From: Hyphodiscus hymeniophilus
Lineage: Eukaryota > Ascomycota > Leotiomycetes > Helotiales > Hyphodiscaceae
Direction of reading: 5' to 3'
Assembly: GCA_016508695.1 (NCBI GenBank)
Contig: VNKQ01000003.1
Span: forward strand, 1,488,001-1,552,000
DNA: 64,000 nt
In this document: positions 32,265 to 43,007 of the stretch, in pieces
Numbering within the stretch: position 1 is the stretch's first letter
Layout: each line of letters begins with the position of its first letter
Notes under the pieces: generated by a model
Seen by the model: the letters and a program-made list of their open reading frames with translations, nothing else
The model's database searches: none
Told to the model about the DNA's origin: nothing
Translations under genes and position numbers: made by a program

Positions 32265-34175
32265 ATGTCTGCTGTAACGAAGAAACCGCCTGTAGGAGGT
32301 CGAAGACAATCTACAGATCCAATAACCTCACCATCGCGTGGACCTGCACGTTCTCCGACTCCCTCTTCATCAACCACAAATGGCGTCGCGCGCGCCCGAT
32401 CAGTCAGAGGTGGCCCAGTATCTGCGCGAGCAGCTGTTCAGAGACCAGGCGCAGGCGCTTCAAATCTCAGTACCAGCAGTGCCACGTCTGAAGCAGATGA
32501 TGACGCTCGTGGAGAGCAGGTGGCTTTGTTAGATGACCTCAAAGAACGCCTCCACAAGTCCGAATCCATCTCCGAACAATTCCAGAAGCAAGCTCAAATT
32601 CTGCAAGCAAGATTGGACGAAGCTCTACAGGAACAAGAGAGGCTGGAAGATAAAGTACACGAGAGCGAAGAGAAGCTAGAGACTCTGGAGAATGATAAGA
32701 GGGATGCTCTGAGACAGCGAAGGGAGATGGAATCTATCTATGAGGCTGAACGAAGTTCCATGACTAAGGAGAGAGACGAGATGTCGAATCGTGAAGAAGA
32801 GATGCAGACCATCATTCAACGACTGAAGGATTCCTTGAGCCAGAGATCCAGTGCAGACGAGGAGACTCGCGTTTCACGGCGCTGTAAGGACTTTCTCTTT
32901 CTATAGGACAGCAACACAGCTAACATTGGCACAGCCAACAACTCTTCACCGAGCCTCGAAAGTCAGTTTGCGCCGCCCTCTGGCTTAAGTCGAAGCGATT
33001 CCCGCAACAATTCGAAATTGGTTCTACAAAAAGACAGATTGATTGAATCGCTCCGATTGGAATTGGCAGAGGCACAGATCAAGCTTGTAGAATCAGAGAA
33101 CATGGGTGGTGGCCGAATGCAAGAAGTAGAAAGGCTACTCCTAGAAGCCCGGATGACCAACGCAAGATTGATGGAGGACAACGAAAGCTACCAGTTGCTC
33201 CTTTCAGAGAAGACTTTGACGGGTGATTTCACCAAGAGCGATTTCATGGGCTCCGCTTCAAATGCAGACGCGCTGAGCGCACTTGAAGGCAGATCAATTG
33301 GCGCAAGCCTTGCAGACGAGCTGTCCGAAGCAGGAGAGGCAGAAAGCGACAGCTACAAACGTCTGGAGGGCGAACTGAAATCAGCCAAAGATCAAAACAA
33401 AGCGTTGACAATTTACATCAACAAAATTATTGGACGTCTCCTTGAACATCAAGACTTCGAAGCAATTCTCGACCAGTCCTCCGACTTCAGACCCAAATCA
33501 GGGAATGTCGATAAAGAACTCCCTCCACCTCCACCGAAGGAACAGGCTTCCGGGGCTTCAATCTTACAACGTGCCAAGTCAGTGGCCATGGGCGCAGGAC
33601 GCCGACCAAGGCCTCAGTCCCAGATGCCGTCGACAACCTCTGCTGTCACAGATCCGGAAACAGCCCCTAGCATCCCCTTCGGGCTGACGCGGACATCGAG
33701 CTTTCGTACTGGCCGCCCAAAGAGCGAGCAATATACCGGCGGAGCAGCGAACGTTGTGAACCAGATGTATAAAGGCAACGGGCAAATCTCGCCTCCTCTC
33801 CATGGGCCTCAGACTCCACGCCATTCACAGTCATTCTTCGCACCACCAGCCGTAGGTGGAAATCCTAATGCTGCTGCTCGAGCCCCATCAGGAACCCAGG
33901 TCACAGGCAACTTTCCAGGTGAGACCAGCAGTACGAGTGGTGATAGTGGGGAGGTCAGTACACCGCCTTCGAACAGCCCACCTCGACCAGAGAAGGCAAC
34001 CACTTTTGCCGGGAACAAGCCACGTCCTTTGAGGCTAGTTCAGGAGAATCCGGAGAGTGGTGGACGAAAGGTCAGTGACGAAACTACCAATAAGAGGGCA
34101 AGTTGGATGGGCTGGGCAAGCAGCGCGTTTGGAAAGAAGGATGAGAGTGTAGTGGAGGAGAGCATCCAGGAATAG
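32265..34175 (+). CDS. Coiled-coil protein with disordered ends
   Basis: Two exons, 32265-32883 and 32935-34175 (51-nt intron, phase 1), give 619 residues. The start MSAVTKKPPVGGRRQ is preferred over an in-frame ATG 78 nt upstream because the upstream segment looks like leader sequence. Residues about 20-95 are Ser/Pro/Ala-rich and disordered. About 108-200 and 245-300 form long charged heptad-like coiled coils (LDEALQEQERLEDKVHESEE; LIESLRLELAEAQIKLVESE). A further helix near YKRLEGELKSAKDQNKALT precedes INKIIGRLLEHQDFEAIL, which looks like the most conserved core. The C-terminal 200 residues are Pro/Ser-rich, with PPPPPK and a tail RASWMGWASSAFGKK. This resembles uncharacterised fungal proteins often labelled myosin- or M-protein-like from their coiled coils. 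A scaffolding or trafficking role is possible; no enzyme domain is seen. Confidence 0.85.
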
Positions 34176-35129
34176 ACCAGCTCAGCATTACCACAGGGCC
34201 TTCGACCCTGATCCGTCGATCAAGTTGAAAATTTTGGATGCCCATCTAGTTTATGCTCTTGTGGAAATCGGGCACAGGAGACGTATTGGAAGGGTTTATA
34301 CATGGAGATGACGGACAAAACTCCACTTCGCTTTGTTGGATCGCGTTGATTTCGAGTCACTGACGGGATTGAATAGACCATGGGCTTGGACTGGATACCC
34401 CGGCGTGGATGTCATTTTGCATTCGAGATCAGGATGGTCCTTATATTACTTGAAATATCAATCTAATTCCTTCATATAATATCTTTCCTTAGGTGCCGCT
34501 GCTGTGTGCTGTGACCGACTTGAGTCGAGTAAGCTCCCCAAGCCATGTTTTCGACCTTAAAGACCTATGGATGAATAAATCTTGTGATGGCCAGTTGCAA
34601 TACGTGGACCGGATACAATTTGACAAAGATCGAACTTTTAATCTTATCCAGTGTGTCCTTGCTACTACGTCGCAACTGCTGCGTCTCAGCATCCTTGAGA
34701 TGTGAAAAGTCTTAGACTTTTAGTTTCTTGGTGTAGAAATTGTTCCGATCAATAAACTAGCCCCGTCGCAAACAATGATTGTGTCGTTGCAAAAGGCTCC
34801 TCGATAGCTCGTTTCTACAAAGGCACGGGATTCAGAGATCTATGTCTTATATACCCAATTAATAGTTGATGTTTTTGAAAAGGTGTTATCTCAAAAGGGT
34901 TTGAAGCATTCGCTTAAGGCCTTAATTCTAGACTAGTAGATCTAGTCTGTAACCGTATCTGAAGTACTTACTCCGTACACAAATGGAAGCGGGTCTGGAT
35001 TCTCCTCACTCCTCCGCCACAAGACCTTTCCCAAGTCTATGTATAACCCTTAAACATATTAAAATTCTGGCCAATTCGCCGGACTTATATCCCTACCAGT
35101 AATTATAATTGGTCCGGGCTTAACTTCAC
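34176..35129. other. Intergenic, AT-rich on the right
   Basis: 954 bp. The left part is the 3' flank of the coiled-coil gene. The right part (about 34,850-35,110) is AT-rich and contains a 7-bp-arm hairpin at 34930-34948 (AGACTAG / CTAGTCT). No gene recognised. Confidence 0.4.
34930..34948. repeat. Short inverted repeat, 7-bp arms, 5-nt loop
   Basis: AGACTAG and CTAGTCT flank TAGAT. It lies in an AT-rich gap rather than directly after a stop codon, so it is more likely chance or repeat debris than a regulatory hairpin. Confidence 0.35.
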
Positions 35130-36503
35130 ATGAGCGAGAGAGGACAAGGCGGTGACGTGGCGGCGATCATGGAGAGCGCAACCAAGTCCTCTACGCCCTA
35201 TGACCCCACCGAGATTGTCCATCTAATCAGGGATTACTATGAGCTCCTCGCACGACTGCGTTACTTCCCTTCTTCCTTTATCAAATATCCGCCTCACTCC
35301 CCAGCCATTGATGTCAAGCTCGCCGCCTCGCTGGGTATGGAGCCCCAAATCATCTCTCTTCTGGAACTCCTTCCGTATATCGAAGGATATAGCAATGAGG
35401 ATGAGTTCATTCTAGGTGGAAGTTTTGCAGATTTTAGACAGAAGGGCGCTTTGGAGACGAGTCGGGATCCAGGGTTCAAGGATCCAGACCTGAGGAAGGG
35501 ATGGAATGAGGAAAATGGCCCCTACGTGAGACCGTGGGTATTGGTACTAAACGAGTGTGGGAACCATGGAGCAATCTTGTACTTTGATACAAAGAGTGGT
35601 AAGTGTGTTCGGTTTCCGAAAGCGCACTTGTTCTCTAGTCGCTCGCCGAACGAATCATCACGCAGATTTTAACTCCGTGTTACAGGCCATATAACGATTG
35701 AGCAGCAGGCTTACGGCGGCATTATTGATCCTTATTTCTACGGCACCAGCGGTAGGACTTACAATACCACTCCAAACGAGAATTCTATTGAGTTCCTTCC
35801 CAGCCGTTCTGCAAGCTCCCTCTTTGCCGACTTTTCGAACAGGCTGATTACGCTAGAATGGATTCCACTGAAGTGGTTCCTTCCCATTATCGTCCATGAA
35901 GGCGATCCGATTCACTGGGAACTAAAAATGATGTTTGTGATGTACGGCTGGAAATGTGGAGATTCGAGCTCCAAACTTGATGGCGGAGGCTTTGATGCAG
36001 CCGCTGAGAGATGGAAAGAATTCGCAAGGGTTCGGGACAAGGTATTTGATGACCGGGAACTGGGCAAGATGAAAGAATTACTCTTGGACAAAGAGAGAAG
36101 AGAGTGGGAGCTCCATGATTTTGAGCTGCGTCAAGGCAACGGAGCCGTTAAAGTCAGCTCGGAAAGCTTTCCAGATGAGACGAAGGGTCTCCAAGATGAT
36201 TTTGAGAGTAAGCTTGAGGTAGTTCAGAATGCAGAAAAGGAATTCAGCGAAGAATTGCGGAAGAAAGGTTTCACGAGGGCGGACTTGGACAAGAGTTTTG
36301 AGAATGAATGGAGGAACCATCTCCAGGGAAAGATCAACTTATGCGAGAGGAACCTGGACTGGTGGAAAAGTGACAAAGGGAAACAGTACGCGGATCAAGC
36401 GAAGATGAAGAAAGAACGAGACGAAATGGAAGCTTGGAAGAGGAGATTCGTAGACGCAGGAAAGGAGCCAAAGACAGCTTTAGAGGCCATCAAGCCTCGG
36501 TAA
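35130..36503 (+). CDS. Hypothetical fungal protein, SMI1/KNR4-like in flavour
   Basis: Two exons, 35130-35598 and 35686-36503 (87-nt intron, phase 1), give 428 residues. No family is named with confidence. The N-terminal 270 residues look globular: IVHLIRDYYELLARLRYF, ISLLELLPYIEG, RPWVLVLNECGNHGAILYF and GHITIEQQAYGGIIDPYF. The order of a leading helix, a leucine-rich 'LLELLPYIEG' and later beta strands recalls SMI1/KNR4-type proteins that hold cell-wall or immunity-type folds, but this is only a resemblance. The C-terminal 150 residues are highly charged and helical (EKEFSEELRKKGFTRADLDK, QAKMKKERDEMEAWKRRF). The stop lies 26 bp from the end of a convergent small gene. Coding status is well supported by the spliced frame; function is unknown. 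Confidence 0.75.
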
Positions 36504-36529
36504 GCAATCCTTGGATATTTCAAGAGACT

Positions 36530-37000
36530 CTAAGGTACAAAACCACTATCATCTTCTTCGCTCGATGACATGGACAGATTGAACACGTCGTAATTCAAGC
36601 CTGAGTCTTCTGTTTCTTTTTCGAATTGCACAACCTCTTGCTCTGCCTGCGTCACCGTAATCTGCATTTGTGGACTGCCCTGGCTTGCTGAAGTTACTGG
36701 ACCTGGAAGCGGAGGATCAACAAGATCCTTAATTCTTTGCGGAATATCGATCGTCAACCTCGCATCGCAATGGGGCCCCCATCTGTATTTCATCTCATCA
36801 GTACAAAGAGTCACAACAACTCGTCCACCACCGCTTATTCCTGCAGCTGTCGGTTGCACTTACGTTACATATTTCCCGAGTCGAGCCCAATGATCAACGA
36901 CATCAAAATTGTCCGCCCGTGAGAAGCAAGTGCTTTCCCTAAGAAAAAATTTCACAAGGTTAAGCAAGTCGCCATCATCCAAGTCTCTAAAGCCTCGCAT
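36530..37000 (-). CDS. Small hypothetical protein, possibly a remnant of a larger gene
   Basis: Two exons, 37000-36864 and 36782-36530 (intron 81 nt, donor gtaagt, acceptor cag), give 129 residues from ATG 37000 (MRGFRDLDDGDLLNLV). The open frame continues upstream of that ATG for about 40 residues with protein-like sequence (LRKRVFGKDSANAELIEKFL) but without an ATG, preceded by a possible acceptor (gcatag). It is then hemmed in by the protease gene whose stop is at 37258. So either the ATG at 37000 is the start, or the true first exon was lost. The C-terminus is acidic (SMSSSEEDDSGFVP). No domain recognised. Confidence 0.4.
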
Positions 37001-37257
37001 CTGATAGTAATAATCGGAAAGAAAGATATCAGAACAAAGAAACTTTTCTATCAATTCCGCATTTGCAGAGTCCTTTCCAAATACTCGTTTACGGAGGAAA
37101 GTGAACTCATCAATTAATTCTACCTTCTTTTGTAGACGCTATGCAAGCTACCGAAGAGGTACATGCTACCTAGCGAAAGCTCTCGTTGCTAATTGTCCCA
37201 AAACCATTGGTGCGATTTATTTATTACTAGTGATTATTTCCTCACCTGCCACTCTCA

Positions 37258-39345
37258 TTATGGCAAAGCCATGAATACATCTAGAAGCTTATCGAAAATA
37301 GGCGTTCCTAGTCCAGTGACTGGATCCCAACCCGTAACAGCAGAAAATCCTTCGGTACCGCAGCCGGGGTTGCTTCCAGTGGTGATCTATCATCTCATGA
37401 GTACAACTCTTCTCAAAGGCACGAAAGACTTACATCAGTAAAAGCATCGGGATTTTGATAAAGAGTGGGATTGATGAACCCAACTGTGCCTTTTCCCACA
37501 GCAAGACGCTGCTCGTTGATCAAAGTAATGATCGACGCGAAGATAGGGGCAGAGGCACTCGTCCCATCGGCAAAATAGGGTTCGCCGGCAACATAGATAA
37601 GGATGTTTTGCCCAACAGCTGCAACATCTGGGTAAGCGCGGCCGGTTTTGTTGTAGAATGGGGTTCCATAAGCAGTCAAGTTATCGTACGGAGGGGGTGA
37701 GTCGGTGAAATAGTCGGCCAGTGTAGTTTCCTGGTAGCTGGGTGCTGGCCAGTAGTTACTGAACCCTCCACCGGAGAAGAAATTTCCATTGGTTAAGCCA
37801 ACGGCAGTCTCGGTCTTGTCATCATCATTGATCTGTAGGATATTAGAAAGTCGAAGTCCAAGTTCTAACGTGATCATACCTGTGTGGCGCCTACGACCGT
37901 CAAATAGGGACAAGTGGCAGGGAAACTGGGAGAGAAAGCGCCAGGATCCCCCTCGGCGTCATTTCCAATACACCCACCGCGTTGGCTCACTCCATAATCT
38001 CCAGAAGCGTAGACAACGGTCACACCTTGAAGGCCCAATTTCATATATTCCGTGCACTGTCGATTCCAATAAAAGAAGGATTCTGAATTTTCTGCCTCGG
38101 TATAAGATACGGAGATAACGTTCGTAGGCTTGTAAGCTCCACACATTTCCGGTTTGTCCCATGTACCATTAATTGAAGAGATTGGTGAATTGCCTGTGTC
38201 TGGGTACACAGGATCTATGCTAGGGTCATCGCCGCCTTCGAACGTGCAGTAAGAAGAATCGAGTGCGTCAAGGAACGTATTCCAATCACCTGTAGGGAGT
38301 TCAACCTCTTTAAAGTCATCCACTTGAAACAAGACAGATCCCTGGGGATAAACCAAGGGGATAATTAGTGCCATGTCGAGAAGGGATTCAACGCCGGTCT
38401 CTTGTTCACCGCCGACGACTAGTGGGGCAGTGCCTCCATCTATGCCCTCTAAAGTTGGATGAGTACCTTGAGGAACATTTGGTGCAACAACCGCGAAGAT
38501 CTGGTCGAGATCTGCTTGGTCATAGTAATCGCCACGCTCGTAAATGCCAATCTCGTTGCCAGTCTGGTTAGAAGTACCCTGGGGAATGCCGTACAAGTCT
38601 AAGTCTTATCAGCACCAAAATTTCCTTTTAAAGACTTGCAAGAAAAAAGAAGCTTACTTCGGATACAATCTGGCGTCACGGCTGTGTGGCATGGAATTTC
38701 AGTCCCGTCGTCTGCATTCGGTGCGACGCTTATATCGGCAGCCTTGATATGGGGTGTGGACGAGACGTTTGCGCGCTTCCTTTTCGCGGCCCCACTCCTG
38801 ACCTTGATTGTAGATACACTTGGAGTGATGAAGTCAATATGCGGATGGACAGCATGAGGGACATGATAGTCCTCACAGCCAATGTGCTCTTCCATTGTCT
38901 CGGCATGTTGGTAGACGTGGTATTTCGTATAAAGCAGTGATTCGAGTTCCAGGATTGTTGCCTCAAATTTTAGCCATCCTTGGCCGGCAGACACTTGGTG
39001 GCGGTCGGTATCAATCCCAGAAGAGTTAAGCCAGTCCCGTACTGATTCGATAGACTCGCTCGAGGGTCGGAATAGTTCGCCAACCTCTTTGGCGCTCATG
39101 TGCTGCCCAAATCTGTCCGATGTGGGATCAGAGATTTCCATTAGGCGTTCGTGGCCAACGTCTAAGTTGGTCTGAGAAATCCCAATCCGGACAGGAAGTA
39201 TCGTCGCTGGCGGTGCTCGGTGTCTTTTCACCAATTGGTTGCCATGGATTCTTTTTTCATGGCGGATATGTCCATTGTTAGGCCTTGGACCTGCAACTGA
39301 AACACCCAGGAGTAAGGCAGATGTAGCGAGAGTGAGGAAATGCAT
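37258..39345 (-). CDS. Secreted sedolisin-family serine carboxyl protease (tripeptidyl-peptidase type, S53)
   Basis: Acid-active secreted peptidase. Four exons in phase: 39345-38658, 38598-37880, 37832-37434 and 37386-37258, giving 644 residues. A signal peptide is evident (MHFLTLATSALLLGVSVAG), followed by an inhibitory prodomain (SDPTSDRFGQHMSAKEV, DYHVPHAVHPHIDFITPSV) and a dibasic stretch (AAKRKRANVS) where the prodomain probably ends. The catalytic residues are all present: Glu 300 and Asp 304 in GVESLLDMA, the oxyanion Asp about 430 in YASGDYGV, and nucleophile Ser 561 in GTSASAP. The C-terminal calcium-site region VTGWDPVTGLGTP is typical. Introns of 59, 47 and 47 nt have clean borders. 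It likely digests external protein for nutrition; no partner gene is evident. Confidence 0.94.
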
Positions 39346-42300
39346 CTCAGCGACTTTACAGGATAGATAGTGTGAAGCTTAGAGCGTTGAAATTCCGTAA
39401 AGTTCTTGTTGACCCTTTTTGGCACATCTAAGCGCTTGCCAGGGAGAGAAACTGGCATGCTGGATCTCATGATTCCAAATGCATATCCTCGTATCAAAGA
39501 ACGCCAACTGCCGACCCATGGCTGCGTATTAGACTCCATGTCATCTGATCGACGAAGCTACCTCTAAAATCGTGGAACAGCCCCAAACTTATGCGAAGTC
39601 TCTTAGGGGTACACATGGTTTGTGCAGGGGGCGGATCATCGTTTTGGGCACCTTTTAGGAAGCTGCGAGTATTTGGTAGTAAAGAACTGGCACTCGACGG
39701 CAGCGACACGAGGACAGGTGAAAATGCCAAGTTGCGCCTCAAAGCTTGTAAGTTAGAGTTGAAGCAAATTTCGATTCCACCCCAAGGTCCCCAGCGTTTC
39801 AAGAATCCGACGTGGCTGGGAAGTGGGACCTTTCGGGCGGTCTGTTCATCTCGTGTTTCTAAGAATTGTCAGCGCCTCGCGAGTAACAACTGGAGGAATC
39901 TCGAGGAATTGAGGGGTTTTATGTATAGATCTACTTTGCTTGGGCTGACACTGAATTAAGAACCTGTGAGTATGGAGATGGGGTTGCTTCTCTTCGGGCA
40001 GTGCAAAGTGATCCGCCAATACAGGGGTGAGTACCTTATGTCTGCAGCGGGGATCATGTGCCTCGTCACGGAGATCAGTATATGATAAGTCGGTAGCCCA
40101 CAACAATTATCAAGCTAATAACAATATTAATGTTGGGCTTAAGTAGCCGTGATATGTTGTCGAGTAGCATTCGACCGTCAACGCGATGATCACGTGATAT
40201 GTGTGAAATGCTGATTCGTAGTATTAATACTTACCGTGAGTGATTGAATCCCAAGAGTGAGAAACTCCAATGATAATCAAAGCAGTCACTGCTGATTGAA
40301 AAGTCGAAAATCTGCAGGTCGAGTTCGTGGATTAACTATCAAGGTACTCACTTTCCCGGAGTTCCCACCTTAACACGGCACGACACTGGTCAACATCGAT
40401 GTTCCTGCAGCGAGTTTCCAAGGCGACACAAAAGTGGACCTTCGTATCCCACTGTTGAGGCAATCGACAACCAACCTCGAGAAATCATTGGAATGCGTAG
40501 AATGCAATGCACTCTGGGAAGGATTCTTGTGTTGCCATTTGTGAAGGCTTATCGAACATGAATATCTACTTTCATGTTCATTCCAGTGTGCAGATGTGCT
40601 GCTGGGATGCTCTCTCTGCGGCGTTCTTTCGATGTCTGTAGAGAGCTTCCTCGCACTCAAGTTCGAGAACGACCAAAGACCTGGTACTAAGCCTACGGAC
40701 AATGAAATGAGCTCTTCAGATATATTCGAAAAGCCACATTCCGCTGGTGGAGCAAGTCTTCCATCTTCAGAATGTGTGGAGACGCCATTGACCGCTCGCC
40801 TTGTGCTCGTACTGCTTCCTGTCTTTGTACCTCTTCTTGCTACCTTTCCTTTTAGTCTTTATTTGTTCCTTTAGATTCACCCATAAGCCGAGCTCTCCAA
40901 CAATGGTCCAGCTAGTAGCAAGAGCTACTTGCCCTGCAATTTTCCATTGGGGCTTGAGGCACTGTGCAGAATCACTGTGAATGTTCGAAACTATTCTGAA
41001 TGTTGAAAGTTATTGCGCACGACAACACCCTTTGCCACACAAGTAGTTTTGGTGTTAAACGAAAAGGGTATATTGTATTTGTACATCTATACTATACTAC
41101 CGTTTAGATATCTCAAACATATCATCACAAAAATCGATACAGACTTCTCAAATCCGGACTCGAGGTCCCACATTCCACGCAATAGTATCGGAGCTCACGT
41201 TTGGCAGAGAAACAGAACGGCGAAACTCATCAACTGTAGTGATGCTGTACATCCGAATTTGTAATTCCAATCACCCCCTACTTCTTCTCAACAATGTCTG
41301 AATGTCTTTATTGGTGAAGCCGGCCATCAAAGATTCATTCACTCGCGCTTTGGTCATCAAAGGGGATAGAAACTCATGTGGGTCACGGTTTGTGCCGGCC
41401 TTCTAGAAGAATTCCCTCAACATTGTCTCAGTCCTCCAAAGAAAGAAGCGAGAAATCTCTTTGTTGGAGTCCGGAGCAGAGTTGCATGGCGTAATGGAGG
41501 GCATAAAGAAACTCAAAGAAGCCTGGAGAATGGAGGATGAGGAACCAGCTCATATGTAGCCGGGAAAAAGCCTCTCAGTCATAATAGTAGCAAAAATCGG
41601 CTTCGTCTTTCCGTGATCGTCGGCCAGGAACGACCGTAATGGAGGATCGTAGGTAAGCAACCTAGCCGACAATTATTTCCTCGAAAATATTGCTTTTTGA
41701 TGCTTACTACAATCATAAAACAAAGGTATATCAATACATTTACTCGCGGCTTGCTGTTTCATTTCACGGCTAGGTTCATAAGCAGTTTTGCTAATACTGT
41801 TACCTTTGATTTCTCGTCATTCGAAAGGTAACACTTGGCTTCATTCGGCTTCCCGGTTCCCGATTTCAATTGGTGTATTCCCGAGTGTGAATTCCGTATG
41901 GACGGGTATTGTCAGCCGGACTTCTGGAAAGAACGGACGCCGAACCGAAACCCAATACCACAATGGCGGGATCATTAGTGGGATGAGGCTTGAAAATTCG
42001 TAATCGAAGATTTTCTTTGACCTCGCTTGTGTTTCCCCTTTCCGTCGGAGTCGACCACTTACCGTCCCAGAACGAGCCCCCGGACAGATCTCCAGCTAAA
42101 GAAATTTTGCTTTGTTTCTCGGCTTGAAATCCTTTACCGGCCACAATAGCCAGTACTCATTGCTTTGAATGCTTCTCATTGATGCAAAGATGCTAAAGAA
42201 ACCCAGGAGACGTCGGCATTATATTGAAGCAGAGTCCGGAAAGACCACAAAGAAGAAGCCTTGCGACTTGACTTTAGCGCCCTGTATCGGCGAGATGGTG

Positions 42301-43007
42301 TCGATCGAATTTGTCGCTATCGCCAAGCGCCAAGCGGAATTGCCGCCTGTTTGGGTATCACAAGTTCGGGCTGACAACCACGACTGGATAGCACAACGTA
42401 CATCTCCAGCCACGGTCTTGGCTGAATAGCAACTTTGTCGAATCAGCGATGGAGAGGGTGTCTTCGTCAGCCCTCCAATCGCTACACCATTGCTATGTCA
42501 ACTAAGTAAGCAATGATATCAGGCGAAAGCTGTCAAGAAGAACAAGACGGAAGTACAGAACCGATTGGATGGACAATAACCCAGGATGACCGAGTCCGCT
42601 TGGGGAGGAAGGAAACTATTCAGTCCGGGGAAGCTAGATACAGAAACAGAAAGGAACTTTGAGAGCTTCAACATGGCTCCGAGGTATCTGTTTTCCCTTG
42701 TTATTTATATGTCGAAGGAACCCCATATTATCCTCCCCTGTCAGTATGTAAAGAGCTACCTATAGCTCCTCCAAAACTCCCATCATAGCTTCTTCTCTTC
42801 ACTCAAAACTCCCATTATTTGTTCTCCACATCAATTGAAGCTCCATCCACGACAAGTGACTTCTGAAGAGAATCTCAACCGATCAACCTGTCTTTGCACG
42901 TACTACACCAAAACGGAAAAACACATAGCCAAATCTCTGGAGACTCGAGCAGTTGGAAGCTTTCAGATTGGATAAGTTTATACTTTGAAACTTACCATCG
43001 GCTCAAA
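39346..43007. other. Gene-poor region, 3.7 kb
   Basis: It holds the protease promoter on the left and the galactose oxidase promoter/leader on the right. Open frames at 39591-39959 (+) and 40632-40874 (+, hydrophobic C-terminus) have ATG starts but no recognisable product. 42169-42429 (+) is basic and also unrecognised. No terminal repeats, transposase or RNA gene seen. It could contain unrecognised small genes or old insertions. Confidence 0.35.

Noticed and set aside
34930..34948. Hairpin as a terminator
   Set aside because: It is far from the end of the nearest gene, and hairpin terminators are not a eukaryotic protein-gene feature.
40632..40874. 80-residue frame with hydrophobic C-terminus
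   Set aside because: ATG start is present but there is no conserved pattern, and the tail could be chance T-rich sequence; kept only as a note in the gene-poor region.
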